This document shows, piece after piece, positions 43,673 through 54,331 of a stretch of 64,000 nt of DNA; positions within the stretch are counted from its first letter, which is position 1, and every line of letters starts with the position of its first letter. Position numbers and translations under genes: made by a program. Source of the stretch: Anadara kagoshimensis (lineage: Eukaryota; Mollusca; Bivalvia; Arcoida; Arcidae); the NCBI GenBank assembly GCA_021292105.1, contig CM037868.1, forward strand, positions 1,369,049 to 1,433,048. The letters are read 5' to 3'. The notes beneath the pieces were generated by a model. The model made no database searches and was not told where the DNA came from. It saw only the letters and a list, made by a program, of their open reading frames with translations.

Positions 43673-43865
43673 CTTCACAGATCAACAAATATTTTTTCTA
43701 ACCTCTCCCATTCGTCTTTTTTAGATATACATGATATTGAAATGTCTACTTTGTTTATTACAGGCCCTACCTTCAAAGATCAACACATATTTTTCTAACC
43801 TCTCTCATTCGTTTTTCTTTAGTCATATACATGATATTGAAATGTCTATTTTGTTTATTACAGAT
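43673..43865 (+). repeat. ~95-bp tandem duplication
   Basis: CTACCTTCA.AGATCAACA, then TTTTCTAACCTCTC.CATTCGT and TACATGATATTGAAATGTCT recur once at ~95 bp distance (43671 and ~43767). Confidence 0.85.
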
Positions 43866-44200
43866 TGTAGTTTAATTCAGAGTGATCGTGAATCGAATGA
43901 TTGTTTATTGTAATCACTTAAATTTAATAAATTGTTGCATTCTTGGAGCGCTTCTAAGCTTAAAGTGTTTTTGTTTTAATCATGAATGATTTATATTCGA
44001 CCGTTGCGAACGAATAAGAAAATAAAATGAAATTAATAATTGGAAGTATCATGGTGGAGATGCTTAAGAGGACTTAATATTTTAAAGAGTTATCTCTCCT
44101 TAATTGTAAATGTTAGATAGTTAGGTCTTTTTAGTTATAAGAACTTCACGATCTGACACAGTGTTGATAAAACTGGCGTTGTAACGTTTAATTTCTTGAA
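43866..44200. other. Intergenic, nothing recognised
   Basis: Contains AATTGTAAATGTTAGATAGT at ~44102, which recurs in near-identical form at ~44418, flanking an R1 copy (possible local duplication). Confidence 0.4.
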
Positions 44201-44204
44201 GCAG

Positions 44205-44385
44205 TGACGGGTATAGCAAGCTATAGCTAAACAGGAGTTGCTTACCCTTCCGGAGCACCCGGTCTTACTTCCCTGGTGGAAGTTCAACGTGTCTAATCTA
44301 ATTTGTCAGTTTCGAAGTTTTTACTTTGCTTCTGGATGGTGATTAGGACATTGGATTAGTATGTTTGTTCTTGATTGCAAGTAGC
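44205..44385 (+). repeat. R1 dispersed repeat, 3' half
   Basis: Core GCTTACCCTTCCGGAGCACC, GGTGGAAGTTCAACGTGTCT and 3' end GGATTAGTATGTTTGTTCTT. Confidence 0.75.
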
Positions 44386-45695
44386 ATGCTTGAGTGGACG
44401 CCATGTTTAACTTTAATTGTAAATGTTGGATAGTTAGGTCTACCTTCACGAAATGATAAAATTGGCGTTATTTACGGTTTATGTGCTACAGCAATCCTGA
44501 AATTTAAATGAAATAGAGTTTTTATTCACTGTCATAAGATATTGATTTTGGAAAGTGTATCGTTGGACCCCACATATAGCAGAACTAATTTTACTAAAGA
44601 TTAACACCCGACCTCACCTCAAGCGTTTAACTAAATAAACTGTTTTTCAACGATTTAAATGAGTCAAACGAATCATAATGATGATTTTGACAAGATTTTG
44701 ACCACCTACGGTATACAGAGCTCTAAAGAGACCATATTTCAGGGATGTAATGCTCTTTTGTCCTAGAATAGGGTATTTTAAATATGAAAAAAATACCACA
44801 ACCAGAAAAATATTTGAAATGAACCCTTACAACCTATTTTCAAGTTTTAAATTCAATAGTTTGTAACAAATTGTTGTGATATTAACCCCAGACAAAATAC
44901 ACGTGCTAGTATCCAGTACATACGTACCCGTAAGACAATAACAGTGAGATGGACATTGTTCATCATCACGGGTTATATAAATACGAAGTTTACCGAGGGA
45001 TAATATAAAAACAATTTATACATCATTAATAAATTTCAGATTTGGCAAGAGACTGTGAGGAATCATTTAAAATATTTTTTCAGATTTTGGTACTTTTTTG
45101 TATTTTTGTACTTAAAAATACCTATCTAGGGGATAGGAGCATTAAATCGCCGGGATATGGTCTGATTAGGACTGTGCATACCGTAACCGGGTGGTCAAAA
45201 TGAGGTCAAAGTCGTCATTGCGGTTCATATGACTTAAAGTTGATCTTTGGATTGTACTTAAAACTCTATCCGGTATGTTTGTTTTTTTAATGTTAACGGC
45301 CTATACATTATAATATTTAGAACACCAACCATACAACAAAGAAATAAATTGTGATACCTTATGACAGTATTGTGTCATTCCAAGGGGTTTTAAAACAAAA
45401 AACATGATCAAGGGGAATCTAAATAGGGAATCTAAAATTTCAAATATTTCTCAATATTTCAAATATGTGATTTTGTTATATTAATAACATATCTACAAAT
45501 GTAGTGGCATATTAATTTAAAATCAGTTATATATGAAAACAACATGAACATGCTATACTTGTTTCACCTTATTTAAATGACCCTTAAGTGGAAGCTACTT
45601 TCCAATATTCTTCGAATATTAAACAAAGCCGACATGACATTAATGAAACGGACTTCTTCTTACAACCAATTGAATTTTTTTTAAAAAATAATATA
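44386..45695. other. Intergenic, nothing recognised
   Basis: AT-rich unique-looking sequence. No gene. Confidence 0.4.
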
Positions 45696-45696
45696 C

Positions 45697-45900
45697 CTAC
45701 CTATCCTCCTTGCTCCCGATGGAGCATAAGGTCGACACAAGATCTCACCACTCGGCTCTATTCTTGGCTTTGGTCTCTGCCTCTCCCCATGCATGTCAGG
45801 TTCAGTTCTTTTATTTCTGCGTCGTGAACGGTTCTGCGCCAGATTGTTTTGGTCCGTCCCGTTGTCTTTGTCCACGTGGCCAGTGTCCATCTACAGAGTG
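45697..45900 (-). mobile_element. LINE remnant: last ~40 codons of a reverse-transcriptase ORF
   Basis: Reading the minus strand to the TAG at 45697-45699 gives E-A-E-T-K-A-K-N-R-A-E-W, a stop codon, then DLVSTLCSIGSKEDR and the terminal stop. An R-x-E-W-x-x-L-V-x-x-L-C-S-I-x-S-K-E-D-R end is typical of non-LTR retrotransposon polymerases of RTE/CR1-like type. One in-frame stop and the lack of any upstream core show a dead, 5'-truncated copy. Other-frame ORFs at 45588-45940 are shadows. Confidence 0.6.
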
Positions 45901-47040
45901 CAGGAACAGAAGTTCAGTCAAACTGTACAGTTGTCAGTAGCTCTGTTTTCTGAAGCGAGAAACAAATAAAAATGAACATGGCTGAAACGGTTGACGAGTA
46001 CTTTTTAACCAACATCAAACATACACTGTAATATCTTGAACAAACTTTTATGGAGGAATTTAACAATTAAAATTGTACATCATTGTCAAGAAATTACTAT
46101 CATATATACCTGCACATATTCGAGAATAACGATACTTGAACACGAGAGAAATAAAAAAAACACCCCGTCTGGTCGCGGAAAAAGCATGAATTCTCCGATA
46201 TGTTGTATTTTCTATTTAAACAAACAATACTCAGGACAACGTATAGCATTAAAGTATACATTTATTAAGAAGCCACCATGCTTCTGTAGACAGAGATTTT
46301 TCTTTGCAACTTGGAAATTGTTTACTGTACAGGTAGCTTGGATCATACTGTACAAATAGCTGTAATTTTTCTGTCCAGGTAATTCAAAATTAAAACAAAA
46401 TTATTTAATGTGTATTTCATTATTTATTGTAATTTTTGCACCTAGTTGCAGAATATTTAAAACCTGCATTTTTTTTCTTAAATTTCATATGTTAACGAAA
46501 AGCAACTATAATCCAGTCAATTTGCAGTTTGATTTCTGATTAATTGCAATAGGAAATATTTTGTTACTGATAGGTCCTAAATACATTAAATCTTTATGGG
46601 GAAAAAATCTACAAAACTCTAATACAGGAAAGCAGTTTTAATTTCTTGCGGGATGGGGTCTATAGACAAGAGACATAACTCTTGTAAAACCAGTCCCATT
46701 ATGAATTTTTTATTTTGCTATTTGAACAAAACGTAAAGCAATAGATTTTAAAATTTCTTTTAAATGAGGGACCTCATTCGTGACATATCCTAGTGTGAGA
46801 AAGTTTTTGAGTTCGTTTGACGATCGTCTTTGGTTTTCTCTAAACTGAGGAGGCATCAACAAGTAACCATTGCAATGTCCTTAGTGTCTCAATAAAAATG
46901 AAATATTCTTGGCTTGAATATTACATTTCGTGAAATTAAATCTTGCTTTAAAGTAGGAATTAGTAAAGGAATCGTAATCATTCCATTAGAGGAAAGCGTT
47001 CCTCACACTCGATTCATGCAGCGTAGCTTGAATGCCTGTT
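45900..47040. other. Intergenic, nothing recognised
   Basis: The 107-codon frame at 46036-46359 has no recognisable domain and AT-rich codon use like its surroundings; not called. Confidence 0.4.
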
Positions 47041-47735
47041 GTTGAGTTACCTGTACATTAAAATATAAGCTAGCTGTAAAATATGAGCTACAATAAAATA
47101 TGAGCTCCCTGTACAATAAAATATGAGCTAGCTGTACAATAAAATATGAGCTCCCTGTACAATAAAATATGAGCTCCCTGTACAATAAAATATGAGCTAG
47201 CTGTACAATAAAATATGAGCTCCCTGTACAATAAATATGAGCTAGCTGTACAATAAAATATGAGCTAGCTGTACAATAAAATATGAGCTAGCTGTACAAT
47301 AAAATATGAGCCCCCTGTACAATAAAATATGAGCTCCCTGTACAATAAAATATGAGCTCCCTGTACAATAAAATATGAGCTACATAAAATATGAGTTACC
47401 TGTACAATAAAATATGAGTTACCTGTACAATAAAATATGAGTTACCTGTACAATAAAATATGAGTTACCTGTACAATAAATATGAGCTAGCTGTACAATA
47501 AAATATGAGCTTCCTGTACAATAAAATATGAGCTAGCTGTACAATAAAATATGAGCTTCCTGTACAATAAAATATGAGCTAGCTGTACATCAAAATATGA
47601 GCTTCCTGTACAATAAAATATGAGCTAAATAAAATATGAGTTACCTGTTCAATAAAATATGAGTTACCTGTACAATAAAATATGATCTAGCTGTACAATA
47701 AAATATGAGGTTCCTGTACAATAAAATATTTACTT
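47040..47735 (+). repeat. 23-bp minisatellite with AATAAA in nearly every unit, ~30 copies
   Basis: Unit CTGTACAATAAAATATGAGC + TAG/TCC/TTC/TAC. Nearly every unit carries TGTA followed by AATAAA, the upstream (CFI-type) and hexamer elements of a polyadenylation signal. A few units are shortened. It lies between the two host genes, ~6 kb after the HDC stop. Confidence 0.93.
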
Positions 47736-48615
47736 AGTGAGATCCATGTCCGTATGAAAAATCGCAGAACAGTTTATAACAACAATAATGTAAGACTAAA
47801 ATTGTAATTGTGACAAGCAATTTTCACCCATATATGACCACTAGAAGTAGCTAGCACATTCCTAAAACCATTAAAAGTTTAAATGTGATAATTTTATTCA
47901 CTTGAAATATTAGGTTTTAAAGAACTTAGCCAATATTGCACGACATGCAGAAGTTTTTAAGCAAATACAGTATGTAACTCAATAAAAAGTTTTAATCAAA
48001 ATTAGAGATATTTTTATTTCTCTAATTTTAACTACAATTATATAAGGACTCTAGAAGACCATTTTAAGAAATTTGACTTATTGTTCTAATATATATAAAT
48101 TAACTAAAAAATTCTGCAAAATCTTTAGTTTATTATCAAACATTATTATCAATACATAGTGGTTTTAAACTTAAGACACCTCAGATATGATTCCAATTTT
48201 TAGGCATACATTGTATTTTTTTTATTTCAAAAGTTAAATGAAACAAATATCCAAAAGATGTTAGATTTGATTGTTCAATTTTATAACAGAGTGCGTGTCC
48301 AATGACTTTATTGACATGTCTCAGCTCAACTTCACAATTCACAGTTAATCAATTGGCTTGGGGATTAAGACCATTATCCTATTTGAAATAGTGAAATTAT
48401 GTAAGGGGTGTAATAGCAGTATTATGTTCAAATCTTTAAATGAGCCTATGTGTTTGTAGATGAATTATAATCCTATAACAGTATAAGCTTACTTAGAGGA
48501 ATGGAAATTCAGGTATTTAACTTTTCATACAAAACAATAAAATATATAGTTTAGGGGTATGGATCTTAACCGTTTAAAAATTAGTTACCAGCCCCAACCA
48601 GTCCCCACCATGGAA
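47736..48615. other. Intergenic, nothing recognised
   Basis: AT-rich; no gene or repeat recognised. Confidence 0.4.
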
Positions 48616-48621
48616 TAAAAC

Positions 48622-48945
48622 AGCATTGTTATCACAGTATTGTTTGATGTCTCTGTGTCCAGGATTTCTCTGGATATTTGACGTCAAATAGTTACATGTT
48701 ACTTTCACTCAATTTTAATAACACATTAGCAGGTGTAGCTAGTTAAACATGAGTTGCTCACCCTTCCTGACTGAGCAATCGACCTCACTTTCCTGGTGGA
48801 AGTTCACGTGTCTACCCTAACTTGTCAGTTTCAAAGTTTTTACTTTGCTTCAGGATTGGGGTTCGGACATGGATTAGTATTTTTTTCTTTGCCTCTGGAT
48901 TGTGCTTCAGACATGGATAAGTATGTCTGTTTTTGATTATTAACA
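48622..48945 (+). repeat. R1 dispersed repeat, nearly full length
   Basis: Motifs ATCACAGTATTGTTTGATGT, CTGTGTCCAGGATTTCTCTG, CACTTTCCTGGTGGAAGTTC and CAAAGTTTTTACTTTGCTTC. The 3' end (GGATTG.G.TTC.GACATGGAT) is duplicated in tandem. Confidence 0.75.
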
Positions 48946-48954
48946 ATTCTAACA

Positions 48955-49310
48955 TGAACTGCGTTTTCCTTATATGAAACATAGAGAGAGCCAGCCGTGG
49001 TATAACAAACGATATACCCATCGCTGTTCTGTTTTAATGACGGACGCCCTTGCTTATATTTCAATGGATGTAATCTCAACAGCCTAATTTTTTGCAAATA
49101 GATAGCAAAATGTACTTCCGAAGAAAGAGTTCGCAATGTTTATTTCAATCCATTTTATCTAAGTCATGTTAGAATCGAAATGATCAACATTTACCGTCGA
49201 ATAATACACGGGCCGTCGTTAACATGCGGCGAATATGTTAAATTCTTCCGCATGTAAACTCTGGCCCGTGTATTATTCGACGATATACCACGGGTAAATG
49301 TTGATTATTT
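48955..49310 (-). repeat. R9 dispersed repeat ending in a palindrome
   Basis: Minus-strand counterpart of 12545-12960 (GCGAACTCTTTCTTCGGAAG in reverse). The last part, ~49190-49305, is an inverted repeat: CGTCGAATAATACACGGGCC and GGCCCGTGTATTATTCGACG face each other around CATGCGGCGAATATG. Confidence 0.7.
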
Positions 49311-50120
49311 CTTAAATATAGACATTGGATAAGTATCACTACAAAACAAAGTTTAATGTTCCTGTTTCAGTCACAACCCGTGACTCCATTTTTATGAGTA
49401 TTAAATATAATTTTTAAATCTGTTAAAATCTCTTTCCTCTATAATCTTTTTGTCATGTGAAATAAAAAATTCATTGCAAAATTAAATATTTTAAAATTGT
49501 CTAGCAGAAAAAAATGGTATTAAAGAAACGTCAAATTAATGTTGATTTTAATTAATATGGCCACCACATGGAGTTTTAAGCATTTGTTAAATGTTAATAA
49601 AACACAAATTACAAGCTATTTTTTGTTCAATACTTTAGACTTTAAATTTACATCTTTAACAAATCAGTTTCCGGACGTAATACATACATGTATACACTGT
49701 ACATACCAGTAAACAGTACAGACTTGTCGAAAGTTTAGTTTAAGCAATATTTATCCATCATTAAATACGAATAATATAACACAAACAGACTTTAAACTGG
49801 ATTCAGGAACACGCGCTAGCTGATTTAAACCCATCTCCTGTACAACTGTACAACATAATGTAAAACAACCTTTATTGTCAACTGTCAACCCCAAACCAAT
49901 TCAATAAGACTCTATTTCGCAATTTGCACTTTGGATTTACAGTGAAACAATAAAGGTTGTTCTACAGTAATTCAGAATATAATGGCCGTAACTAGGAAAA
50001 ATACAGAAGTTATAAGTAAGTAGGTTAATTATTAAATTACTAACAAACTAATAATAAAAAAGCGAAAAAAAAAAAAAAAAAAACGTGATTGCCCATCAAA
50101 ACAGGTTATGATATAAATAT
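49311..50120. other. Region upstream of the cadherin-like gene
   Basis: AT-rich; a single R7 end (AGTACAGACTTGTCGAAAGT) at ~49716, an inverted pair ACAACCTTTATTGT / ACAATAAAGGTTGT at ~49864 and ~49948, and an A-rich run at ~50064-50083. Confidence 0.45.
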
Positions 50121-50125
50121 AACTA

Positions 50126-50335
50126 CTGTCGAAAGTTTAACACTAGGCTCATGAATTAGTGCCAAAACCGACAGCTTATCTCTACACTATATTTTGGCAG
50201 CTTTATGACAGTTATTATATATTTTTCTCTCGACAGCTTTTCATCCACCAGCTATCCACATCTCAGACTCTCGACAGTCGAGCTTGATTCTTTTTCGTTA
50301 CCTCAGTGTTAAACTTTCGATAGGGCTGTACATAT
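50126..50335. mobile_element. R7 short inverted-repeat element
   Basis: CTGTCGAAAGTTTAACACTA at the left and CAGTGTTAAACTTTCGATAG at the right. It is followed directly by a second copy. Confidence 0.75.
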
Positions 50336-50558
50336 ACAGTACAGGCGTGTCGAAAGTTTACATTAAGCTAACGAGTAAATCGGTGCTGCATCGGCAGTTC
50401 ATCTTGGCCCATCGTTAGCAATCTTCCGGTACCTGCTATATATCTGTCAGAAGCTATTTAGTCACAAGGTATCCATATCTCGCCGATCGACAGTCAAGCT
50501 TTGGCTTTTTTTCGTTACCTTAGTGTTAAACTTTCGATAGGGCTGTACACATATATAT
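50336..50558. mobile_element. R7 short inverted-repeat element, adjacent copy
   Basis: ACAGTACAGGCGTGTCGAAA at the left, TAGTGTTAAACTTTCGATAG at ~50520. Ends ~110 bp before the cadherin-like start codon, so it lies in the promoter or 5' UTR of that gene. Confidence 0.75.
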
Positions 50559-50668
50559 CCGTTGTAAATAAATCGAGGAAATCCGGAATTTTTTATTATA
50601 AATTTTAAACTGTCTAAATAAGCTAAAACAGACATATAAAGATATGTATTAATTTTGTTTGATATAAA

Positions 50669-50990
50669 ATGGAGTTTGAAAACAACACTTTCTCCGACGA
50701 CGCAGGACTTGAATCAGATAAACCGCCATACGAAAAATTGGAAAATGAGACGTATGCGCCTAAAAGTTTTGCACAGAATGGTAACTTAGCAAAGTCTAGT
50801 AATTTTCCTTGGAAGAAGCTGTTTCTGGCTAACTTTCTTGCGTCAGCTGTACTTACATTAGCGGCCATCTTGCCTGCTGCATTCTTGTTGAAGTCGTATA
50901 TCGACGGGAAAACCGAATATATTCACAACAGTATGCACGAAATCAATAACAAACTGAAAACAGTTGAAACTATTGGCGCAACTATACAAG
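50669..50990 (+). CDS. Cadherin-like gene exon 1
   Basis: ATG at 50669, donor GTATGT at 50991, phase 1. Encodes the cytoplasmic-type N-terminus, the membrane segment and the start of the stalk (T-E-Y-I-H-N-S-M-H-E-I). No in-frame ATG is seen just upstream. Confidence 0.8.
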
Positions 50991-53900
50991 GTATGTTATG
51001 AATTTTTATAAGAAGTATCCTAATTCAATAGCGATATATTTGAAAGTTAAAAAAAGATTGGGACTTAATTTACTCAGCCTCACTCCTCTCGTTTTACTGT
51101 TAATCGGCAAATTTTCGCAGTAATATTTTTTCACGCAATTTTGCGAGAGTAATTGGACGTAAAAATTAATAAAACCATAAAATATCGTCAAAATTTGCCG
51201 AATTAGGTTGAACGAAAATGTTTGAATGGTTGTTAAACTGGGAAACACGGAATAAAAAGCTAGATATTTTCGGATTTTTTGTGAACAACACCATTTTTTA
51301 TTGAAGCCAGTGTCCGTCCAAAGTCTGGAATTATACGATCAGCGATTTTGATGTAAATATCTGATTTACAAATGTTTTATGGCCGTCATCGCAGTATTGT
51401 TGATCTCTGTGTCCAGGATTGCCCTGGTTATATTTGACGTCTCATAGTTCCATGTTCCTTGCACACAATTTTGATTACACACGTGTCGGGTGTAGCTAGC
51501 TAAACAGGAGGTGCTTAACCTTCTGGAGCACCCGGCCTCACTTCCCTGTTTGAAATTCACGTGTCCAACCTAACTTTGTTTTTACTTTGCTTCTTGAATT
51601 TGATTCGGATTTGGATTAGTATGTTTGTTTTTGATTACAATTACATCTAACTACCCTGTAAGGTCAATAGATTTATAATCAGTGGTCCAAGATTTAGACA
51701 GTGCTAAAATATTATTTTTCATTTGACTTAACCCCCAAAAGCGGGATCTCAGTTGCCAAGTGGTCTACAGCGCGTCTAGGGGTCACAACACCTCTCACTA
51801 CATATGTTAGAATTCTACTCGTATAGATCCATTCTACTAGTAGTGTGTAAAATTTGTCGATATGCTTGCCGACAGTAGGAAGATTTGTGTTTCGCGATGA
51901 CACAATGAATCGGAAATTTACTCGATGCGAACTTGTCTTTAAAAATGGTGTTATTTATACCAAATATTTAGCTATAGTCAGTAACACGAAAGTTTATAGT
52001 CGCGAAATGGTTTTGGCTCGAATCACACTCGGTAGATCGTTGTGTGTAAACGTTTGTCGATATGTTTGCCGGTGGTTTATTCCGACATCCAAAAACGGCC
52101 CGCCTCGATATAAGTGAAGCGCTTTCAGCTGGGGAGTAAAACAACGTAACTTCACTCTGCTCCATTTAAAACACCTGATCCTATGGGGTCCGTCGCTGTA
52201 CCACATGACCCCTAACGTTTGCGTGGAACATTTATTTCCAATTGATATGGAATCGGAGTCGCATAAGATTAATAGATTCTGTCACCTGTTTGTGACCGAT
52301 ACCGTGTGATCTCAGTCGAGGGTGATGTGATGTAACATATCCGTATCGAGGCTTTGTCGATATGTTTGCCGGTGGTTTATTCCGACATCCAAAAACAAAA
52401 AGACAAACAGGTGACAGATTCTATTATTCTCGTAAAAACGGCATTATGTCAGGACATTGTGACGTTGACGTTTTCCAAAACGTTCCACACAAACGTTAAG
52501 AGGTATTGATCACGTGGTACAACGGTGAACCCCATTGTATTAAAAAACGGCGCTAAATGCTGTAAAATTCATCCATGTTCAAATCATATTTCTAAAACCA
52601 AAGAAAATGACATTTTTATGTAAACTCGAGACGAGCTTTTGTCAGAGAGGTTTGTCGCACTCGGAAGTATAAGCATATCTGTCTAGCAAGTCGCACTCAC
52701 CACGCGTGGAATCATAATTGAAGGTGTATATAAACAACAGTTTTATTGAATGGATCAACTGTGAAAAATTGAAATAACACTGTGGTAATTTGCATATTTT
52801 TATTACATGCATAACTAGATGAGCTTGGAGATGGTTAATTATTTGTTATACAGTGTAACATGTCAACTTAGTCCATCAGAATTGCACCATGATTAACATT
52901 AAATCGATGATGATAAGCTTTTGGTTTACATTATAGACTATAGCTCTTGTCCATCAGAATTTCGTAATGACCAACCAGATGAACGTTTCCAATCAAACAG
53001 GAAATGGTTAGCTATACAGTTAACATAATAAGCCATGGTTCTGATCTATCAGGATTTCGTAATGACCAACCAGATGAACATTTCCAATCAAACAGGAAAT
53101 GGTTAGATCTTAATGACCGAATAGATGAACAATTCCAATCAAAATCAGGATAGTTAATTATTTGTTTTGCATTTAAAATCTGTTCTGACAAGACTATCAA
53201 GGATTTTTTACAGATCCTTTCTATTTAGTTTTTTTTAATAAAAGGAGTTTTAATGTTTTCTTTTTCAGAAAGTAAAATGTTAGAATATTTGAACAATACA
53301 CTGAGCAGTACCAATAACAATATCTCCAGACTAGAGAATATGACACGATGCTTAGGTAAGGTTAGCAAATAAATCAGGGTTTTGATAACCAGGTACCAGA
53401 TTAACAATCTTTTCTTAAATATTTTTTTTAACTCAAATTAAGTAATTTTGATAATCTGTTTGGTGCAATTAAGAAACATTTTAGTCAGAACTATCTAGAA
53501 TTGATCTTCAAATTACACCTTGAACCCATGACTACCTAAACAATTCAAAAAATATTAATATTTCAAATTCACCAGATTTAAGTTAAAGAAAATCTTGGTT
53601 AAAAAATAATCGTGAAACCGGGTCATATTTTAGCTAAGTTAATGTTTGACCTAATAATTCGAACATTACAAACTTGAAAATGTCAATTGGTCTTTAGGAT
53701 GAGACCTTTAAATATCGAATTGTATAAAGTTTAAGAAAAAGGAGATTTGGCAATAATAAAATTTGGCTGGTCTAGCTAGCTAAACAGGAGGTGGTTACCC
53801 TTCCGGAGCACCCGGCCTCACTTCCCTGGTGGAAGTTCACGTGTCTAACCTAACTTGTAAGTTCCAAAGTTTTTACTTTGCTTCTGGATTGTGATTCGGA

Positions 53901-54285
53901 CATGGATGAGTATGTTTTTGATTTGACTGATACATAGAAGGGATCCATTGTATAAATGAGTGAGTGAGTAAGTGAATTATTGTTTAAAACCGCATCAGCA
54001 ATATTGCAGCTATTCGCGGCTAGAAAAAGTAAAAGATACAGTAGTATCATTAACACAAACTATGTTAAAATGAAAGCTAAGAATAACCAAGAAAACAATT
54101 ACATTGTATAAATGTCTCATAGATCTTAATTACACAACTTAAAGTATTTGTAATTATTTGTGTATTTTAGCCTGCGATGCCGAGGTTCCAAAATGGCCAG
54201 AAAATGGCTTCAGAATTCAAGTGAAAGAAGACGCTCTTGTAGGAACATCAGTGGCCATGTTAACACCAAGTACCTGTTCTGTAGG

Positions 54286-54331
<46 letters not shown>

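Larger units (their letters stand above)
50991..53268. other. Cadherin-like gene intron 1
   Basis: Carries an R1 copy (51370-51645), a 356-bp palindrome (52186-52541), a diverged minus-strand R1 (~52560-52730) and a ~100-bp degenerate tandem (52855-53160). TCGATATGTTTGCCGGTGGT occurs at 52057 and 52357. Confidence 0.6.

Noticed and set aside
46036-46359. 107-codon plus frame
   Set aside because: No domain or splice context, composition like surrounding AT-rich DNA.
50623-50868. 81-codon minus frame over cadherin exon 1
   Set aside because: Shadow of the + strand coding exon.
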